A stretch of 64,000 nt of DNA from Gammaproteobacteria bacterium. GTDB taxonomy: Bacteria; Pseudomonadota; Gammaproteobacteria; Enterobacterales; Alteromonadaceae. The stretch is taken from positions 1 through 64,000 of the forward strand of contig JAAFAI010000001.1 in NCBI GenBank assembly GCA_018222405.1, written 5' to 3'. The notes beneath the pieces are model-generated. The model did not search any database and was not told the origin of the DNA. It worked only from the letters and a program-made list of their open reading frames with translations. Position numbers and translations under genes: made by a program. Positions 11,436 through 21,238 of the stretch are shown here, in pieces (the first letter of the stretch is position 1; the number at the start of each line of letters is the position of its first letter).

Positions 11436-11876
11436 ATGGATCGTCACTTTACACTGCTAGTAGGTTCTGTACTGGGGGCCAGCGAATATGTTGCTGATGC
11501 CATTGCTGAGGCCCTTCGTGCCCGTGGATATAAAGTTACTATACTCACTCAGCCCGATATGGACGATATCGATGCAGATTCCACCTGGTTTATCTGCACT
11601 TCTACCCATGGCGCTGGTGATTTACCCGACAACATTCAGCCTTTTGCAGCGCAGTTAGAAGACGAAGATCTCAGCGATATTGAGTACTTTGTGGTGGGTC
11701 TGGGTGACAGCAGCTACGATACCTATTGCCACGGCGCAATTGCCATGGAAACGCTGATGGATAAAGGCGGTGCCAAGCTTATGGCCGATCCATTACATAT
11801 CGACGTGTTGCATCACCCCATTCCGGAAGATCGCGCCGTAGAGTGGCTGGAACCCATTCTCGACACGCTGGACTAA
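11436..11876 (+). CDS. mioC: Flavodoxin-like protein MioC
   Basis: FMN-binding flavodoxin-fold protein. E. coli MioC is encoded next to oriC and is reported to support biotin synthase. The 146 residues have the fold's first loop (GSVLGASEYVADAIAEAL), then the FMN-contacting CTSTHGAGDLPDN segment near residues 52-64, and VVGLGDSSYDTYCHGA near 88-103. It starts the gene group leading to oriC, as in E. coli, and its stop abuts the dnaT-like start directly. Redox partner and substrate cannot be read from sequence. Confidence 0.93.
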   Translation: MDRHFTLLVGSVLGASEYVADAIAEALRARGYKVTILTQPDMDDIDADSTWFICTSTHGAGDLPDNIQPFAAQLEDEDLSDIEYFVVGLGDSSYDTYCHGAIAMETLMDKGGAKLMADPLHIDVLHHPIPEDRAVEWLEPILDTLD

Positions 11877-12536
11877 ATGTTTACCCAGGCCGAATTAAAT
11901 GCCCTTACCTCGCCGCTGAGCAATGCGGCAAGGGTATTGTATTGTCTGGCGCTGCGCCCAAAAGCCAATCAGGATACCTTGTTATCTACCCCACTGCAGT
12001 ACAAAGAACTGCTGGCGCTAATGAACAGCGACCCGCAAAGTGAACCGGTGACTCGCGGCCGTGAGATCAATACTTTGCTGGAAGAACTCATTCAGGCCGG
12101 ACTGGTGTCACTACCTGAAACGCTCAGCCTCGACATGTCACTTAACGGCAAACACGTTCTGTTACCCCTTATCAGCAATACTCAGGATTATCAGCCTTTC
12201 CATCAGCAGCACTACGCCATGCATCGTGACTGGCAACCGGAGCAACAAGTATTTGATGATATTGCAGCACTGATTGGTTTAATTGATAAAAGCTTTGATG
12301 AACAGGACATTGGTGAGTTTGTGGCCTACTGGCTGGGCCGTCCGGAAGCGGTTTTCAGCAATTATCAATGGACCCAGAAATTCACCTACGCACTGAAGAA
12401 CCGGCGCACTGCCAAAGGCTATCAGGCTACAAAAAAAGTGGGTAATCAGGTTGTCACCGTTGAACCGGGCATCGAAGCAGATGATAATGCCAGACAGCTT
12501 GTTGCTAAATACGCCAATAAATCAGGTAAAAATTAA
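11877..12536 (+). CDS. dnaT: Primosomal protein DnaT-like
   Basis: Likely primosome component acting between PriB and the DnaB-DnaC complex during replication restart. Of 219 residues, the C-terminal part from about 118 to 177 (DWQP, then FVAYWLGRPEAVF, then QWTQKFTYALKNRR) matches the DnaT DNA-binding domain. The N-terminal 100 residues resemble a winged-helix-like, replication-initiator-type segment, which I infer rather than recognise. It starts immediately after mioC and is 2 bases from the dnaC-like gene; the dnaT-dnaC pairing supports the call. In E. coli that pair is far from the origin; here it sits beside oriC. Confidence 0.85.
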   Translation: MFTQAELNALTSPLSNAARVLYCLALRPKANQDTLLSTPLQYKELLALMNSDPQSEPVTRGREINTLLEELIQAGLVSLPETLSLDMSLNGKHVLLPLISNTQDYQPFHQQHYAMHRDWQPEQQVFDDIAALIGLIDKSFDEQDIGEFVAYWLGRPEAVFSNYQWTQKFTYALKNRRTAKGYQATKKVGNQVVTVEPGIEADDNARQLVAKYANKSGKN

Positions 12537-12538
12537 TC

Positions 12539-13360
12539 ATGGATTCATTTAAAGATAAACTTAACTCACTGGCCAGAACGCTGGGTAAAGCGGTGCCAAA
12601 TGAATCTGAATATATCGATTACAAGACGCTGCGAAAGCAATACGAAACCCAGGCCAATCAGGAAATCGCCCAGCTCCAGCAACAATCCAAAAAGCAGCGC
12701 ATCGAAATGCTGCATGGTCGCTCAGACCTTAATCCTCGCTGGACCTTTGCCAATTTAATTGAAGACAGTGATGACGTGGTTGAAGCGGTCAGCATTGCCC
12801 AGTCTTTTATTGCCGCGCACGAAGACAGAGCATGGCGTGAGGCAGGCTCTCACATGATGATATTCTACGGTGACTATGGCCGCGGAAAGTCACACATAGC
12901 CGGTGCCATTGCACATCAGCTTATCGATCAGTATGAAGTTACCGTGTTATACCGCCAGCTATCCACGCTGCTGGAGATGCGTCATTCTGCCTATGACTTT
13001 GGGTCTCAGGATAATGCCGGGCAAAAATTCCGTGCCGCCCACCAGGAACTGCTGGATGTAGACATGCTGATCCTTGATGAAGTCTGTGTTAACGAGACCG
13101 TATTAAAGAAAAACTCACAAAGCTGGCTGGGTAATCTGCTGCGTCAGCGCCTGGTAAACAAGAAAAACTGTATTCTTATCACCAACCACAACCTTGGCGA
13201 TCTAGAACAGGCACTGGGCCGCTACTGCTTTGAATCGATCAAAGAGTACGATACCTACAAGGTCAGATTTTCCGGGCCGAGCAGGCGTAAAGGCCTCACC
13301 CTCGACGAAGAAGATCAGGTCACTTCAGCGCCTCGCTATCAGCCGAATCAGGTCCGCTAA
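12539..13360 (+). CDS. dnaC: DnaC-like replicative helicase loader (AAA+ ATPase)
   Basis: AAA+ ATPase expected to load DnaB helicase at the origin. Of 273 residues, the N-terminal 75 are charged and Gln-rich, probably helical for DnaB binding. Walker A GDYGRGKSHIAG lies near residues 110-121, Walker B DMLILDE near 177-183, and a sensor I region CILITNHN near 212-219. A DUF/IstB-type ATPase could look similar, but the adjacent dnaT and the position beside oriC favour DnaC. A strong terminator follows at 13380, insulating oriC from transcription through this operon. Confidence 0.88.
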   Translation: MDSFKDKLNSLARTLGKAVPNESEYIDYKTLRKQYETQANQEIAQLQQQSKKQRIEMLHGRSDLNPRWTFANLIEDSDDVVEAVSIAQSFIAAHEDRAWREAGSHMMIFYGDYGRGKSHIAGAIAHQLIDQYEVTVLYRQLSTLLEMRHSAYDFGSQDNAGQKFRAAHQELLDVDMLILDEVCVNETVLKKNSQSWLGNLLRQRLVNKKNCILITNHNLGDLEQALGRYCFESIKEYDTYKVRFSGPSRRKGLTLDEEDQVTSAPRYQPNQVR

Positions 13361-13379
13361 CCTTCCAACAAACCACTGA

Positions 13380-13403
13380 AAAACGCCGTTTATACGGCGT
13401 TTT
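13380..13403 (+). terminator. Intrinsic terminator after dnaC, at the edge of oriC
   Basis: AAAACGCCGT (13380-13389) pairs perfectly with ACGGCGTTTT (13394-13403) across a TTAT loop, with further T residues after it. It should stop the mioC-dnaT-dnaC transcript before the GATC-rich origin. In E. coli mioC transcription is not insulated in this way. Confidence 0.9.
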
Positions 13404-13524
13404 CTATATTTTATTTCTACGAATCACGCTTAAAAGCATTCATTCGATAGCTTTAAACGGCGTGCTGACAAAAAAATCAGTCCTCATCAGACCGTCTTAA
13501 ATCATTTTTATAAGTATTCTGGCT

Positions 13525-13990
13525 CGTCATGATCGGATCGAAAACGAGATCCTCGGATCCAGAACCACTAAGATCTGAATAACTCTTTTCCACAGTAAAA
13601 CATCCCTGTAAACCGCATGGTACGGGTTACAGACCGATCGGCTCCTGGATCTACTAAACAAGTTATCCCCAGCTAGATCAAAGGTAGATCACTGCTGTGT
13701 ATAACCTCTGAGAACTAGCTGTGTACAAGCTTTGATCTGAATTGTGATAAGATCCGCTCGGTATTCGCATGTGGATAAAACAGTACCTTATACACAGGAT
13801 CCCAGTACAGTTGTGATCGGGGTCTTCCAGATCTTGTTGATCGCGTAATACCATGTTTTAAATAGCGAAAAATGACTTACACACAGATCTTGCGATCCCT
13901 AATAAGAATAAATATAAAAGATCTAAATAGATCCTATACTTTAATAACACGATCCGCTTTTCAGCTTTACCGGCAAAATGTAGAAAATTT
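13525..13990. other. oriC: Chromosomal replication origin oriC (best candidate)
   Basis: The gene-free gap 13361-14087 carries 20 GATC sites between 13531 and 13954, about 12 times chance. Exact DnaA boxes of the TTATNCACA type are at 13696-13704 (TGTGTATAA), 13770-13778 (TGTGGATAA) and 13788-13796 (TTATACACA). One-mismatch boxes are at 13586-13594, 13663-13671, 13720-13728 and 13877-13885. An A/T-rich stretch at about 13843-13950, with GATCT-beginning segments (13830, 13886, 13920), is the likely unwinding element on the mnmG side. The layout mioC-side to mnmG matches E. coli and Vibrio oriC. Dam methylation and SeqA control are inferred from GATC density. Confidence 0.92.
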
Positions 13991-14087
13991 AACCATTTTC
14001 ATTAGGCAAGAACTCAGCTAAAATACGCGCCCTTTTTTCTCCACTGGCTAAACACTTCGTTTCAGTTAGGTAATTAGTGAGGTTACT

Positions 14088-15989
14088 ATGTTTTATCAGC
14101 AGGATTACGATGTCATCGTAGTTGGCGGCGGTCACGCCGGTACCGAAGCTGCACTTGCTGCTGCCCGTATGGGCGTGCGTACCCTATTACTTACCCATAA
14201 TGTCGAAACCATCGGTCAGATGTCGTGTAACCCTGCGATCGGTGGTATCGGTAAAGGCCATCTGGTCAAAGAAATCGATGCTTTAGGTGGTGCCATGGCA
14301 CTGGCTATCGATCAGGGCGGGATCCAGTTCAGGACACTTAACTCCAGCAAAGGTCCTGCTGTGCGTGCAACCCGCGCCCAGGCTGACCGTAGTTTATATC
14401 GTCAGGCGATCCGCAACATCGTGGAAAACCAGCCAAATCTTACGTTGTTTCAGCAAAGCTGTGATGATCTGATCGTCGAAAACGATCGCGTCTGTGGTGT
14501 GGTAACCCAGATGGGCCTTAAATTCCGGGCGAAAACCGTAGTGTTAACCGTTGGTACGTTTCTGGGCGGCACCATTCACATTGGTCTGGAGAACTATCGT
14601 GGTGGTCGCGCCGGCGATCCACCGTCGATTGCCCTGGCCGAACGTCTGCGAGCGCTGCCATTCAGAGTCGATCGTCTTAAAACCGGTACCCCTGCACGAC
14701 TGGATATTCGCAGTCTTAACTTTGATGTGATGCAGGCACAGCCGGGCGATACGCCAGCACCGGTGTTCTCGTTTATGGGTAACCGTGAAATGCATCCGCA
14801 GCAGATCCCGTGCTACATCACCCATACTAACGAGCAAACCCACGAGATTATTCGCGGCGGACTGGATCGCTCGCCCATGTTTACCGGTGTGATTGAAGGG
14901 GTTGGGCCGCGTTACTGTCCGAGCATTGAAGATAAAATCACTCGTTTTGCTGATAAGAATTCGCATCAGATCTTTGTTGAACCTGAAGGGCTCAACAGTG
15001 TTGAAGTGTATCCCAACGGGATTTCCACGAGCCTGCCCTTTGATATTCAGCAGGCCCTGATCCATTCCATCAAAGGCTTTGAAAACGCGCACATTATTCG
15101 CCCGGGCTATGCCATTGAGTATGACTTTTTTGATCCCCGGGACCTGAAGCAAACGCTGGAAACCAAGTACATTGAGGGTCTGTTCTTTGCCGGCCAGATT
15201 AACGGTACTACCGGCTACGAAGAAGCTGGTGCCCAGGGCCTCATAGCCGGTGCGAATGCGGCCTTGCAGGTACAGCAAAAAGATCCGCTGATCCTGCGTC
15301 GCGATCAGGCCTACATGGGTGTACTGATTGACGATCTGGCGACTATGGGCACTAAAGAACCTTACCGGATGTTTACCAGCCGCGCTGAATACCGCCTGCT
15401 ACTGCGCGAAGATAACGCGGATATGCGTCTTACTGCCACAGGCCGCGAAATCGGGCTGGTGGATGACGATCGCTGGCAGGCATTTAATGCCAAGATGGAA
15501 GCGGTTGAACAGGAACAACAACGTTTGCGTGGTCTGTGGATCCATCCGGAACACGCCGCAGTTGCTGAGCTAAACACGTTGCTGAAAAATCCGGTTAGCC
15601 GTGAACACTCACTGGAAGAGCTTATCCGTCGCCCGGAAATGACCTATTCATCATTGATGAGCATTGAGTCATTGGGTCCGGGCCTTCCTGATCCCATCGC
15701 CGCCGAGCAGGTTGAGATCCAGATCAAGTACGCCGGTTACATCGCGCGTCAGCTCGATGAGATCGCGAAAACCCAGCGTCATGAAAATACCCTGTTACCA
15801 GCAGACTTTGATTACAGTAAAATATCCGGGCTGTCCAATGAGGTGGTGGCGAAGCTCTCTGATGCGCGTCCGGAAACCATTGGTAAAGCAGCACGTATTT
15901 CGGGGATTACGCCGGCAGCCATTTCATTACTGCTGGTTTACCTGAAAAAGCACGGCATGTTACGTAAACACGAGAAGCAGTCTGCCTAA
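14088..15989 (+). CDS. mnmG: tRNA uridine-5-carboxymethylaminomethyl modification enzyme MnmG
   Basis: FAD-dependent partner of MnmE in wobble-uridine modification. The 633 residues match the family (629 in E. coli). The FAD-binding dinucleotide motif [17 protein letters not shown] is near residues 13-29, followed by [15 protein letters not shown] near 45-60. The second nucleotide segment ([12 protein letters not shown]) lies near 370-382, then the C-terminal helical domain. It lies directly beyond oriC and transcribes away from it, and it overlaps no neighbour; rsmG starts with the next base after its stop. The first 900 bases hold about a dozen GATC sites, so GATC enrichment continues from oriC into the gene. 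Confidence 0.99.
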   Translation: MFYQQDYDVIVVGGGHAGTEAALAAARMGVRTLLLTHNVETIGQMSCNPAIGGIGKGHLVKEIDALGGAMALAIDQGGIQFRTLNSSKGPAVRATRAQADRSLYRQAIRNIVENQPNLTLFQQSCDDLIVENDRVCGVVTQMGLKFRAKTVVLTVGTFLGGTIHIGLENYRGGRAGDPPSIALAERLRALPFRVDRLKTGTPARLDIRSLNFDVMQAQPGDTPAPVFSFMGNREMHPQQIPCYITHTNEQTHEIIRGGLDRSPMFTGVIEGVGPRYCPSIEDKITRFADKNSHQIFVEPEGLNSVEVYPNGISTSLPFDIQQALIHSIKGFENAHIIRPGYAIEYDFFDPRDLKQTLETKYIEGLFFAGQINGTTGYEEAGAQGLIAGANAALQVQQKDPLILRRDQAYMGVLIDDLATMGTKEPYRMFTSRAEYRLLLREDNADMRLTATGREIGLVDDDRWQAFNAKMEAVEQEQQRLRGLWIHPEHAAVAELNTLLKNPVSREHSLEELIRRPEMTYSSLMSIESLGPGLPDPIAAEQVEIQIKYAGYIARQLDEIAKTQRHENTLLPADFDYSKISGLSNEVVAKLSDARPETIGKAARISGITPAAISLLLVYLKKHGMLRKHEKQSA

Positions 15990-16628
15990 ATGAGTTTTGA
16001 CCGACAAAAACTAAGTATTATTCTACGCGACGGCATCGATGCAATGTCATTGGTGCTGTCTGAAGAACAGCAAAATTTGTTGCTCGACTATGTTGAACGC
16101 ATCCACAAGTGGAACAAGGCGTTTAATCTGACGTCGGTTCGGGACCCCGAACAGATGATGGTAAAACATATTCTGGACTCCCTGGCCGTGGCGCCGTTTT
16201 TAACCGGCCAGCGCTACATTGATGTGGGTACCGGCCCCGGTTTACCGGGCATTCCGCTGGCCATTGCCTGCCCGGATAAGCACTTCACGTTACTCGATAG
16301 TCTGGGTAAACGGGTGCGCTTTATGAAGCAATGTGCGTTCGAAATGAAACTGGTCAATATCGAGCCCATTCAAAGCCGGGTTGAGGAACACGTGCCCGCG
16401 CAGTACTATGATGCAGTACTCAGCCGGGCTTTTGCCTCGCTGAAAGATATGTTGCACTGGTGTGAGCATCTGGTAGATACTCAGGGGAAGTTTCTGGCAT
16501 TGAAGGGCCAGTATCCGACCGACGAAATCGCTGCCATCCCGGCTACCTGTACTCTGGAATCATCTGTAGAGCTATTCGTACCGGGGCTGGAAGGCGAACG
16601 TCACTTGCTGACGGTTCAAAAATCATAG
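15990..16628 (+). CDS. rsmG: 16S rRNA (guanine-527-N7)-methyltransferase
   Basis: SAM-dependent methyltransferase (GidB) that methylates G527 of 16S rRNA. The 212 residues include the family motif [27 protein letters not shown] (residues about 35-61), the SAM loop [16 protein letters not shown] (about 75-91), and the later [11 protein letters not shown]. The ATG follows the mnmG stop without any gap, so translation is coupled. mnmG-rsmG-parA-parB is the standard order near oriC. Confidence 0.98.
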   Translation: MSFDRQKLSIILRDGIDAMSLVLSEEQQNLLLDYVERIHKWNKAFNLTSVRDPEQMMVKHILDSLAVAPFLTGQRYIDVGTGPGLPGIPLAIACPDKHFTLLDSLGKRVRFMKQCAFEMKLVNIEPIQSRVEEHVPAQYYDAVLSRAFASLKDMLHWCEHLVDTQGKFLALKGQYPTDEIAAIPATCTLESSVELFVPGLEGERHLLTVQKS

Positions 16629-16640
16629 TTGGGATCAAAC

Positions 16641-17435
16641 GTGGCTAAAGTAATTGCAATCGCAAATCAAAAGGGCGGTGTGGGTAAAACCACTACGGCA
16701 GTAAACGTATCTGCGTCAATGGCTGCCACAAAACGCAAAGTGTTACTGATAGATCTGGATCCACAGGGGAACGCTACCATGGGTAGCGGCGTCGATAAGT
16801 ATGAGGTCGATGCAACCTGCTATGAAATGCTGATTGAAGACAAGCCGGTTGACGAAGTCATCGTTAAAAATACCTCGGGGAAATACGATTTAATTGCCGC
16901 CAATGGCGACGTTACAGCGGCCGAAATTAAACTGATGGAACAGTTTGCGCGGGAAGTGCGTTTGCGCAATGCCCTGCAGTCGGTTCGCGATTACTACGAT
17001 TTTATTTTTATCGATTGCCCGCCGTCGTTGAACCTGCTTACGGTTAACGCGCTGGCAGCCGCTGATTCGATTTTAGTGCCCATGCAGTGCGAATATTACG
17101 CACTGGAAGGGCTCACGGCGTTGATGGACACGATTCAGAAACTGGCTTCGGTGGTGAATCCGGAATTAAAAATAGAAGGTGTGCTGCGGACCATGTATGA
17201 TCCGCGTAATCGCCTTGCCAATGATGTGTCTGAACAACTCAAACGGCATTTTGGCGAGCAGGTATACCGTACCGTGATCCCTCGCAATGTACGTCTTGCT
17301 GAAGCCCCAAGTTTTGGCGCGCCAGCCATGTATTACGACAAATCATCGACTGGCGCCAAAGCCTACCTGGCGCTGGCCGGAGAAATTTTGCGACGCCGGG
17401 ATAAAACGTCAGAAATGCCTGCCAAGGCGAGTTAA
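16641..17435 (+). CDS. parA: Chromosome-partitioning ATPase ParA (Soj)
   Basis: Deviant Walker ATPase that works with ParB-parS to segregate origins. From the GTG at 16641 it has 264 residues starting [20 protein letters not shown], with the deviant Walker A KGGVGKTT near 11-18, [11 protein letters not shown] near 39-49, and [12 protein letters not shown] near 118-129. The GTG start with GGGA 9 bases upstream gives the usual family N-terminus. An in-frame TTG at 16629 would add four residues and is less likely. It lies just after rsmG and 30 bases before parB. Confidence 0.97.
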   Translation: MAKVIAIANQKGGVGKTTTAVNVSASMAATKRKVLLIDLDPQGNATMGSGVDKYEVDATCYEMLIEDKPVDEVIVKNTSGKYDLIAANGDVTAAEIKLMEQFAREVRLRNALQSVRDYYDFIFIDCPPSLNLLTVNALAAADSILVPMQCEYYALEGLTALMDTIQKLASVVNPELKIEGVLRTMYDPRNRLANDVSEQLKRHFGEQVYRTVIPRNVRLAEAPSFGAPAMYYDKSSTGAKAYLALAGEILRRRDKTSEMPAKAS

Positions 17436-17465
17436 TAAAAAGAACATTCAGGCATTGAGGATATT

Positions 17466-18341
17466 ATGTCAGCAAAAAGAAGAGGATTAGGACGCGGGCT
17501 GGATGCATTGTTAGCGACCAGTCAGTCAGCCTCACGCAGCGAAGATGGCGAAGCTATCGCTTCACAAAACAGTGAACTTAGAAAACTGCCTATCGAATTT
17601 TTGCAGCCTGGCAAATATCAGCCCCGTAAAGACATGTCGCCGGAGGCTTTGGAAGAACTGGCCTCCTCTATTCGTTCGCAAGGCGTAATACAGCCAATTG
17701 TTGTACGGTCAGTAAGCACTGACAAATATGAAATTATCGCCGGTGAACGCCGTTGGCGTGCCGCGCAGTTGGCGCAGCTGGATGTAGTCCCTTGCCTGAT
17801 TAAGGATGTTCCCGACGAAGCCGCCGTAGCCATTGCGCTGATCGAAAATATCCAGCGTGAAGATCTCAATGCCATGGAAGAAGCCCAGGCACTGGACCGT
17901 TTAATGAATGAGTTTGACCTGACTCACCAGGAAGTGGCCGAAGCGGTAGGTAAGTCACGTACGACCATTACCAACCTGCTACGCCTCAACAATCTTAACG
18001 ACGATGTAAAGTTATTGGTTGAACACGGTGATATAGAAATGGGTCATGCCCGCGCTTTACTGGCGCTGGAAGGTGAGTCTCAGTCTGATGCTGCGCAAAT
18101 TGTTTCTGGCAAAGCACTCACCGTTCGTGATACCGAAAAACTGGTGCGTAAAATTCTTGAACCTGCAGAACCCAAACCCCCAAAAGAAATCGACCCGGAT
18201 GTGAAAAGTCTGGTGAATAAGTTGTCGGATAACCTGGGCGCCAAAGTGTCGATTGACCATAACGCAAAAGGGAAAGGTAAGCTGGTGATCAATTTCAATG
18301 ATTTAGACCAGCTCGACGGTATTTTGTCGCGCATAAAATAG
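17466..18341 (+). CDS. parB: Chromosome-partitioning protein ParB (Spo0J)
   Basis: parS-binding CTPase clamp that forms the partition complex. The 291 residues start with the ParA-activating basic motif KRRGLGRGLDALLA, followed by the CTP-binding ParB/Srx region with GERRWRAAQLA near 97-107 and ENIQREDLN near 126-134. The helix-turn-helix THQEVAEAVGKSRTTITNLL is near 154-173, and a C-terminal dimerisation domain follows. Candidate target sites are the two palindromes in recF. The stop codon is part of a terminator stem (18335-18359). Confidence 0.98.
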   Translation: MSAKRRGLGRGLDALLATSQSASRSEDGEAIASQNSELRKLPIEFLQPGKYQPRKDMSPEALEELASSIRSQGVIQPIVVRSVSTDKYEIIAGERRWRAAQLAQLDVVPCLIKDVPDEAAVAIALIENIQREDLNAMEEAQALDRLMNEFDLTHQEVAEAVGKSRTTITNLLRLNNLNDDVKLLVEHGDIEMGHARALLALEGESQSDAAQIVSGKALTVRDTEKLVRKILEPAEPKPPKEIDPDVKSLVNKLSDNLGAKVSIDHNAKGKGKLVINFNDLDQLDGILSRIK

Positions 18342-18359
18342 CCTTTTCAGGGCTATTTT
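18335..18359 (+). terminator. Intrinsic terminator overlapping the parB stop
   Basis: AAAATAGCC (18335-18343) pairs with GGCTATTTT (18351-18359) across a 7-base loop. The parB stop codon lies within the left arm. It ends the mnmG-rsmG-parA-parB unit before the atp operon. Confidence 0.8.
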
Positions 18360-18433
18360 GGTGGCTAACTCGTCTGACCTTCTGTTATAGACTCAGAAAA
18401 TTTTCACAATAACATACAAAAAATCCATAACGG

Positions 18434-18461
18434 TTGAATTCTACCGCTAAAACAGTATACT
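18434..18461 (+). promoter_or_regulatory. Sigma-70 promoter for the atp operon
   Basis: TTGAAT (18434-18439), a 16-base spacer and TATACT (18456-18461) lie 41 bases upstream of the atpI GTG. It is the only convincing promoter between parB and atpI. Confidence 0.7.
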
Positions 18462-18501
18462 TCTGTCGCTTTTTGTTGGGTTTCACAACCAGAGAATACA
18501 T

Positions 18502-18879
18502 GTGACAAAAAACTTGGCCGACAAAGGAAAATCAGTGGCCAATAATGCGGCGCTTTTTCAGATTATATGTGCGCTGATTTTCATTCTCATAACAGGGTTG
18601 TTGAGTACCGTTGATAAAGCCTTAGCTTTTGCAGCGGGGACTATCATCAGTATCTTACCCAATCAGATTTTCGCATTGTTTGCGTTCAGATATGCCGGGG
18701 CGAGTCAGTTAAGACTGGTCACGAAAAGTTTCAGCCAGGGCTCAAAGTTAAAACTGGCTGCAACAGTAATTTTGTTTGCTATTGCGTTTGCAGGTTTAAA
18801 GTTAGAACCGCTGCCGGTATTTGCCGGATTTGCAATAGCAACGGTCAGCTACTGGCTGGCGTTGTTTCGTCAACGATAG
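18502..18879 (+). CDS. atpI: ATP synthase subunit I
   Basis: Small hydrophobic protein at the head of the F-ATP synthase operon, implicated in c-ring assembly and magnesium supply in some bacteria. The 125 residues begin at a GTG (MTKNLADKGKSVANNAALFQ) and contain four hydrophobic stretches, near 18-38, 40-62, 74-94 and 97-117. AtpI proteins diverge strongly, so the call leans on size, topology and position directly before atpB. Confidence 0.92.
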   Translation: MTKNLADKGKSVANNAALFQIICALIFILITGLLSTVDKALAFAAGTIISILPNQIFALFAFRYAGASQLRLVTKSFSQGSKLKLAATVILFAIAFAGLKLEPLPVFAGFAIATVSYWLALFRQR

Positions 18880-18904
18880 TACTAACAATAATAAATAAAC
18901 GTAT

Positions 18905-18932
18905 CGCCCTTAGTCGTAAATAAACTAAGGCG
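18905..18932 (+). repeat. Hairpin in the atpI-atpB spacer
   Basis: CGCCCTTAGT (18905-18914) pairs with ACTAAGGCG (18924-18932) with one bulged C. No T-run follows, so it is more likely an RNA-processing or stability element than a terminator. Confidence 0.5.
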
Positions 18933-18987
18933 AAGGTCGTAGAGACGAAACCAGTAAAGCATTTTAAACTTTAATTTTTTAGGTTGA

Positions 18988-19824
<837 letters not shown>

Positions 19825-19836
19825 AAACAAACAAGC

Positions 19837-19871
19837 GGTTGTCGTGAGTAACCTGGAAGTTCACGGCAACC
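19837..19871 (+). repeat. Long hairpin in the atpB-atpE spacer
   Basis: GGTTGTCGTGA (19837-19847) pairs with TCACGGCAACC (19861-19871) with one G-U wobble and a 13-base loop. It lies just after the atpB stop. No T-run follows, so it may protect or process the atpE message. Confidence 0.6.
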
Positions 19872-19884
19872 ACATTGAAACGTG

Positions 19885-19916
19885 TTTTAACTTTAACTTT
19901 TAACTTTAACTTTAAA
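19885..19916 (+). repeat. TTTAAC tandem repeat upstream of atpE
   Basis: Four near-contiguous copies of TTTAAC plus a TTTAAA occupy 19886-19916, ending 17 bases before the atpE start, followed by CGGAGACGTAC as the ribosome-binding region. The E. coli atpE translation-initiation region is likewise U-rich and acts as a translational enhancer for the highly made c subunit. By analogy this repeat may boost c-subunit synthesis. Confidence 0.7.
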
Positions 19917-19921
19917 TATAA

Positions 19922-20155
<234 letters not shown>

Positions 20156-20204
20156 TTTTTATTAACTCAAGTCTATTAGCGAACATTTATGAGGAGGAGC
20201 GGTT

Positions 20205-20675
20205 GTGAATATTAACGCCACTCTAATTGGTCAGTTAATCGCATTCGTCGTTTTTGTGTGGTTCTGCAAAAGCTACGTATGGCCACCATTAATGGCTGCG
20301 ATTGAAGAGCGTCAGAAGAAGATAGCCGATGGCTTAGCGGCTTCTGAACGCGCTGAGAAAGACCTCGAGCTTGCTCAGGCGAAAGTCTCTGAGCAACTTA
20401 AAGAAGCGAAAGCACAAGCAGCTGAAATTATCGAGCAGGCTAAGAAGCGTGGAAATCAACTTGTTGATGAAGAAACGCAACGCGGTCATGCTGAACGTGA
20501 AAAAATCATCACGCAAGGTTATGCCGAAATTGAAGCTGAACGCAATCGTGCCAGAGAGGAACTGCGTAAGCAGGTAGCAGCATTAGCTATTGCCGGCGCA
20601 CAGCAGATCCTTGAACGTGAAATCGACGCCAGCGCGCAAAGCGACATTGTTGAAAAACTTGTCGCAGAACTTTGA
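20205..20675 (+). CDS. atpF: ATP synthase F0 subunit b
   Basis: Peripheral stalk subunit linking F0 to F1. The 156 residues have one N-terminal membrane helix (about 7-26, [20 protein letters not shown]) followed by a long charged coiled coil (about 30-150). The start is GTG at 20205 with a strong GAGGAGGAG purine tract just upstream. The length is identical to E. coli b. Confidence 0.98.
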   Translation: MNINATLIGQLIAFVVFVWFCKSYVWPPLMAAIEERQKKIADGLAASERAEKDLELAQAKVSEQLKEAKAQAAEIIEQAKKRGNQLVDEETQRGHAEREKIITQGYAEIEAERNRAREELRKQVAALAIAGAQQILEREIDASAQSDIVEKLVAEL

Positions 20676-20690
20676 GATAGGAGATGAGCC

Positions 20691-21224
20691 ATGTCTGAAT
20701 TGACAACCGTAGCTCGTCCCTATGCGAAAGCCGCTTTCGATTTTGCAGTTGAGCAAAATGCCATTGCCAAATGGCAGGAAATGCTGGGATTTGCCGCTGA
20801 AGTTTCGAAAAACGAAACTATCCATGACCTGTCTACAGGTGCAATGGCAGCAGACAAGCTGGCAGACCTGTACATTAATGTCTGTGGCGACTCGCTCGAT
20901 GAACATGGTCAGAACTTTGTAAAAGTACTGGCTGAGAATAAACGTTTAACTGCGTTGCCTGAGATTTCCGCTTTGTTTGATTTACTCAAAGCAGATTATG
21001 AAAAAGAAGTAGAAGTATCTGTTACTTCTGCTGCTGAGCTGACTGAAGCCCAGCAATCTGAACTCAGTGCGTCGCTGGAAAAACGTTTGGCACGTAAAGT
21101 GAAGCTTATTTGTAACGTGGATCCTGCCCTGGTAGCCGGCTTAGTGATTAAAGCAGGCGATACAGTCATCGATGGTTCCGTGAAATCTAAATTGAACCGT
21201 CTCGCAGACGCGTTGCAAGCATAA
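20691..21224 (+). CDS. atpH: ATP synthase F1 subunit delta
   Basis: Connects the b-subunit stalk to the top of the alpha-beta hexamer. The 177 residues start [19 protein letters not shown], the family N-terminus, and end with a conserved block ([23 protein letters not shown]). AGGAGATGAGCC gives the ribosome-binding site. It follows atpF by 15 bases. Confidence 0.98.
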   Translation: MSELTTVARPYAKAAFDFAVEQNAIAKWQEMLGFAAEVSKNETIHDLSTGAMAADKLADLYINVCGDSLDEHGQNFVKVLAENKRLTALPEISALFDLLKADYEKEVEVSVTSAAELTEAQQSELSASLEKRLARKVKLICNVDPALVAGLVIKAGDTVIDGSVKSKLNRLADALQA

Positions 21225-21238
21225 CGGGGATAAGAGTA

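Noticed and set aside
13981-14087. mnmG promoter with TAAAAT at 14019
   Set aside because: The -10 is acceptable but no convincing -35 was found.
14544-15278. Long open frame of 244 codons on the minus strand inside mnmG
   Set aside because: Shadow of a strongly conserved gene; no ribosome-binding site or recognisable protein.
16629-16640. TTG start for parA giving four extra residues
   Set aside because: The GTG at 16641 gives the standard [16 protein letters not shown] start with GGGA upstream.
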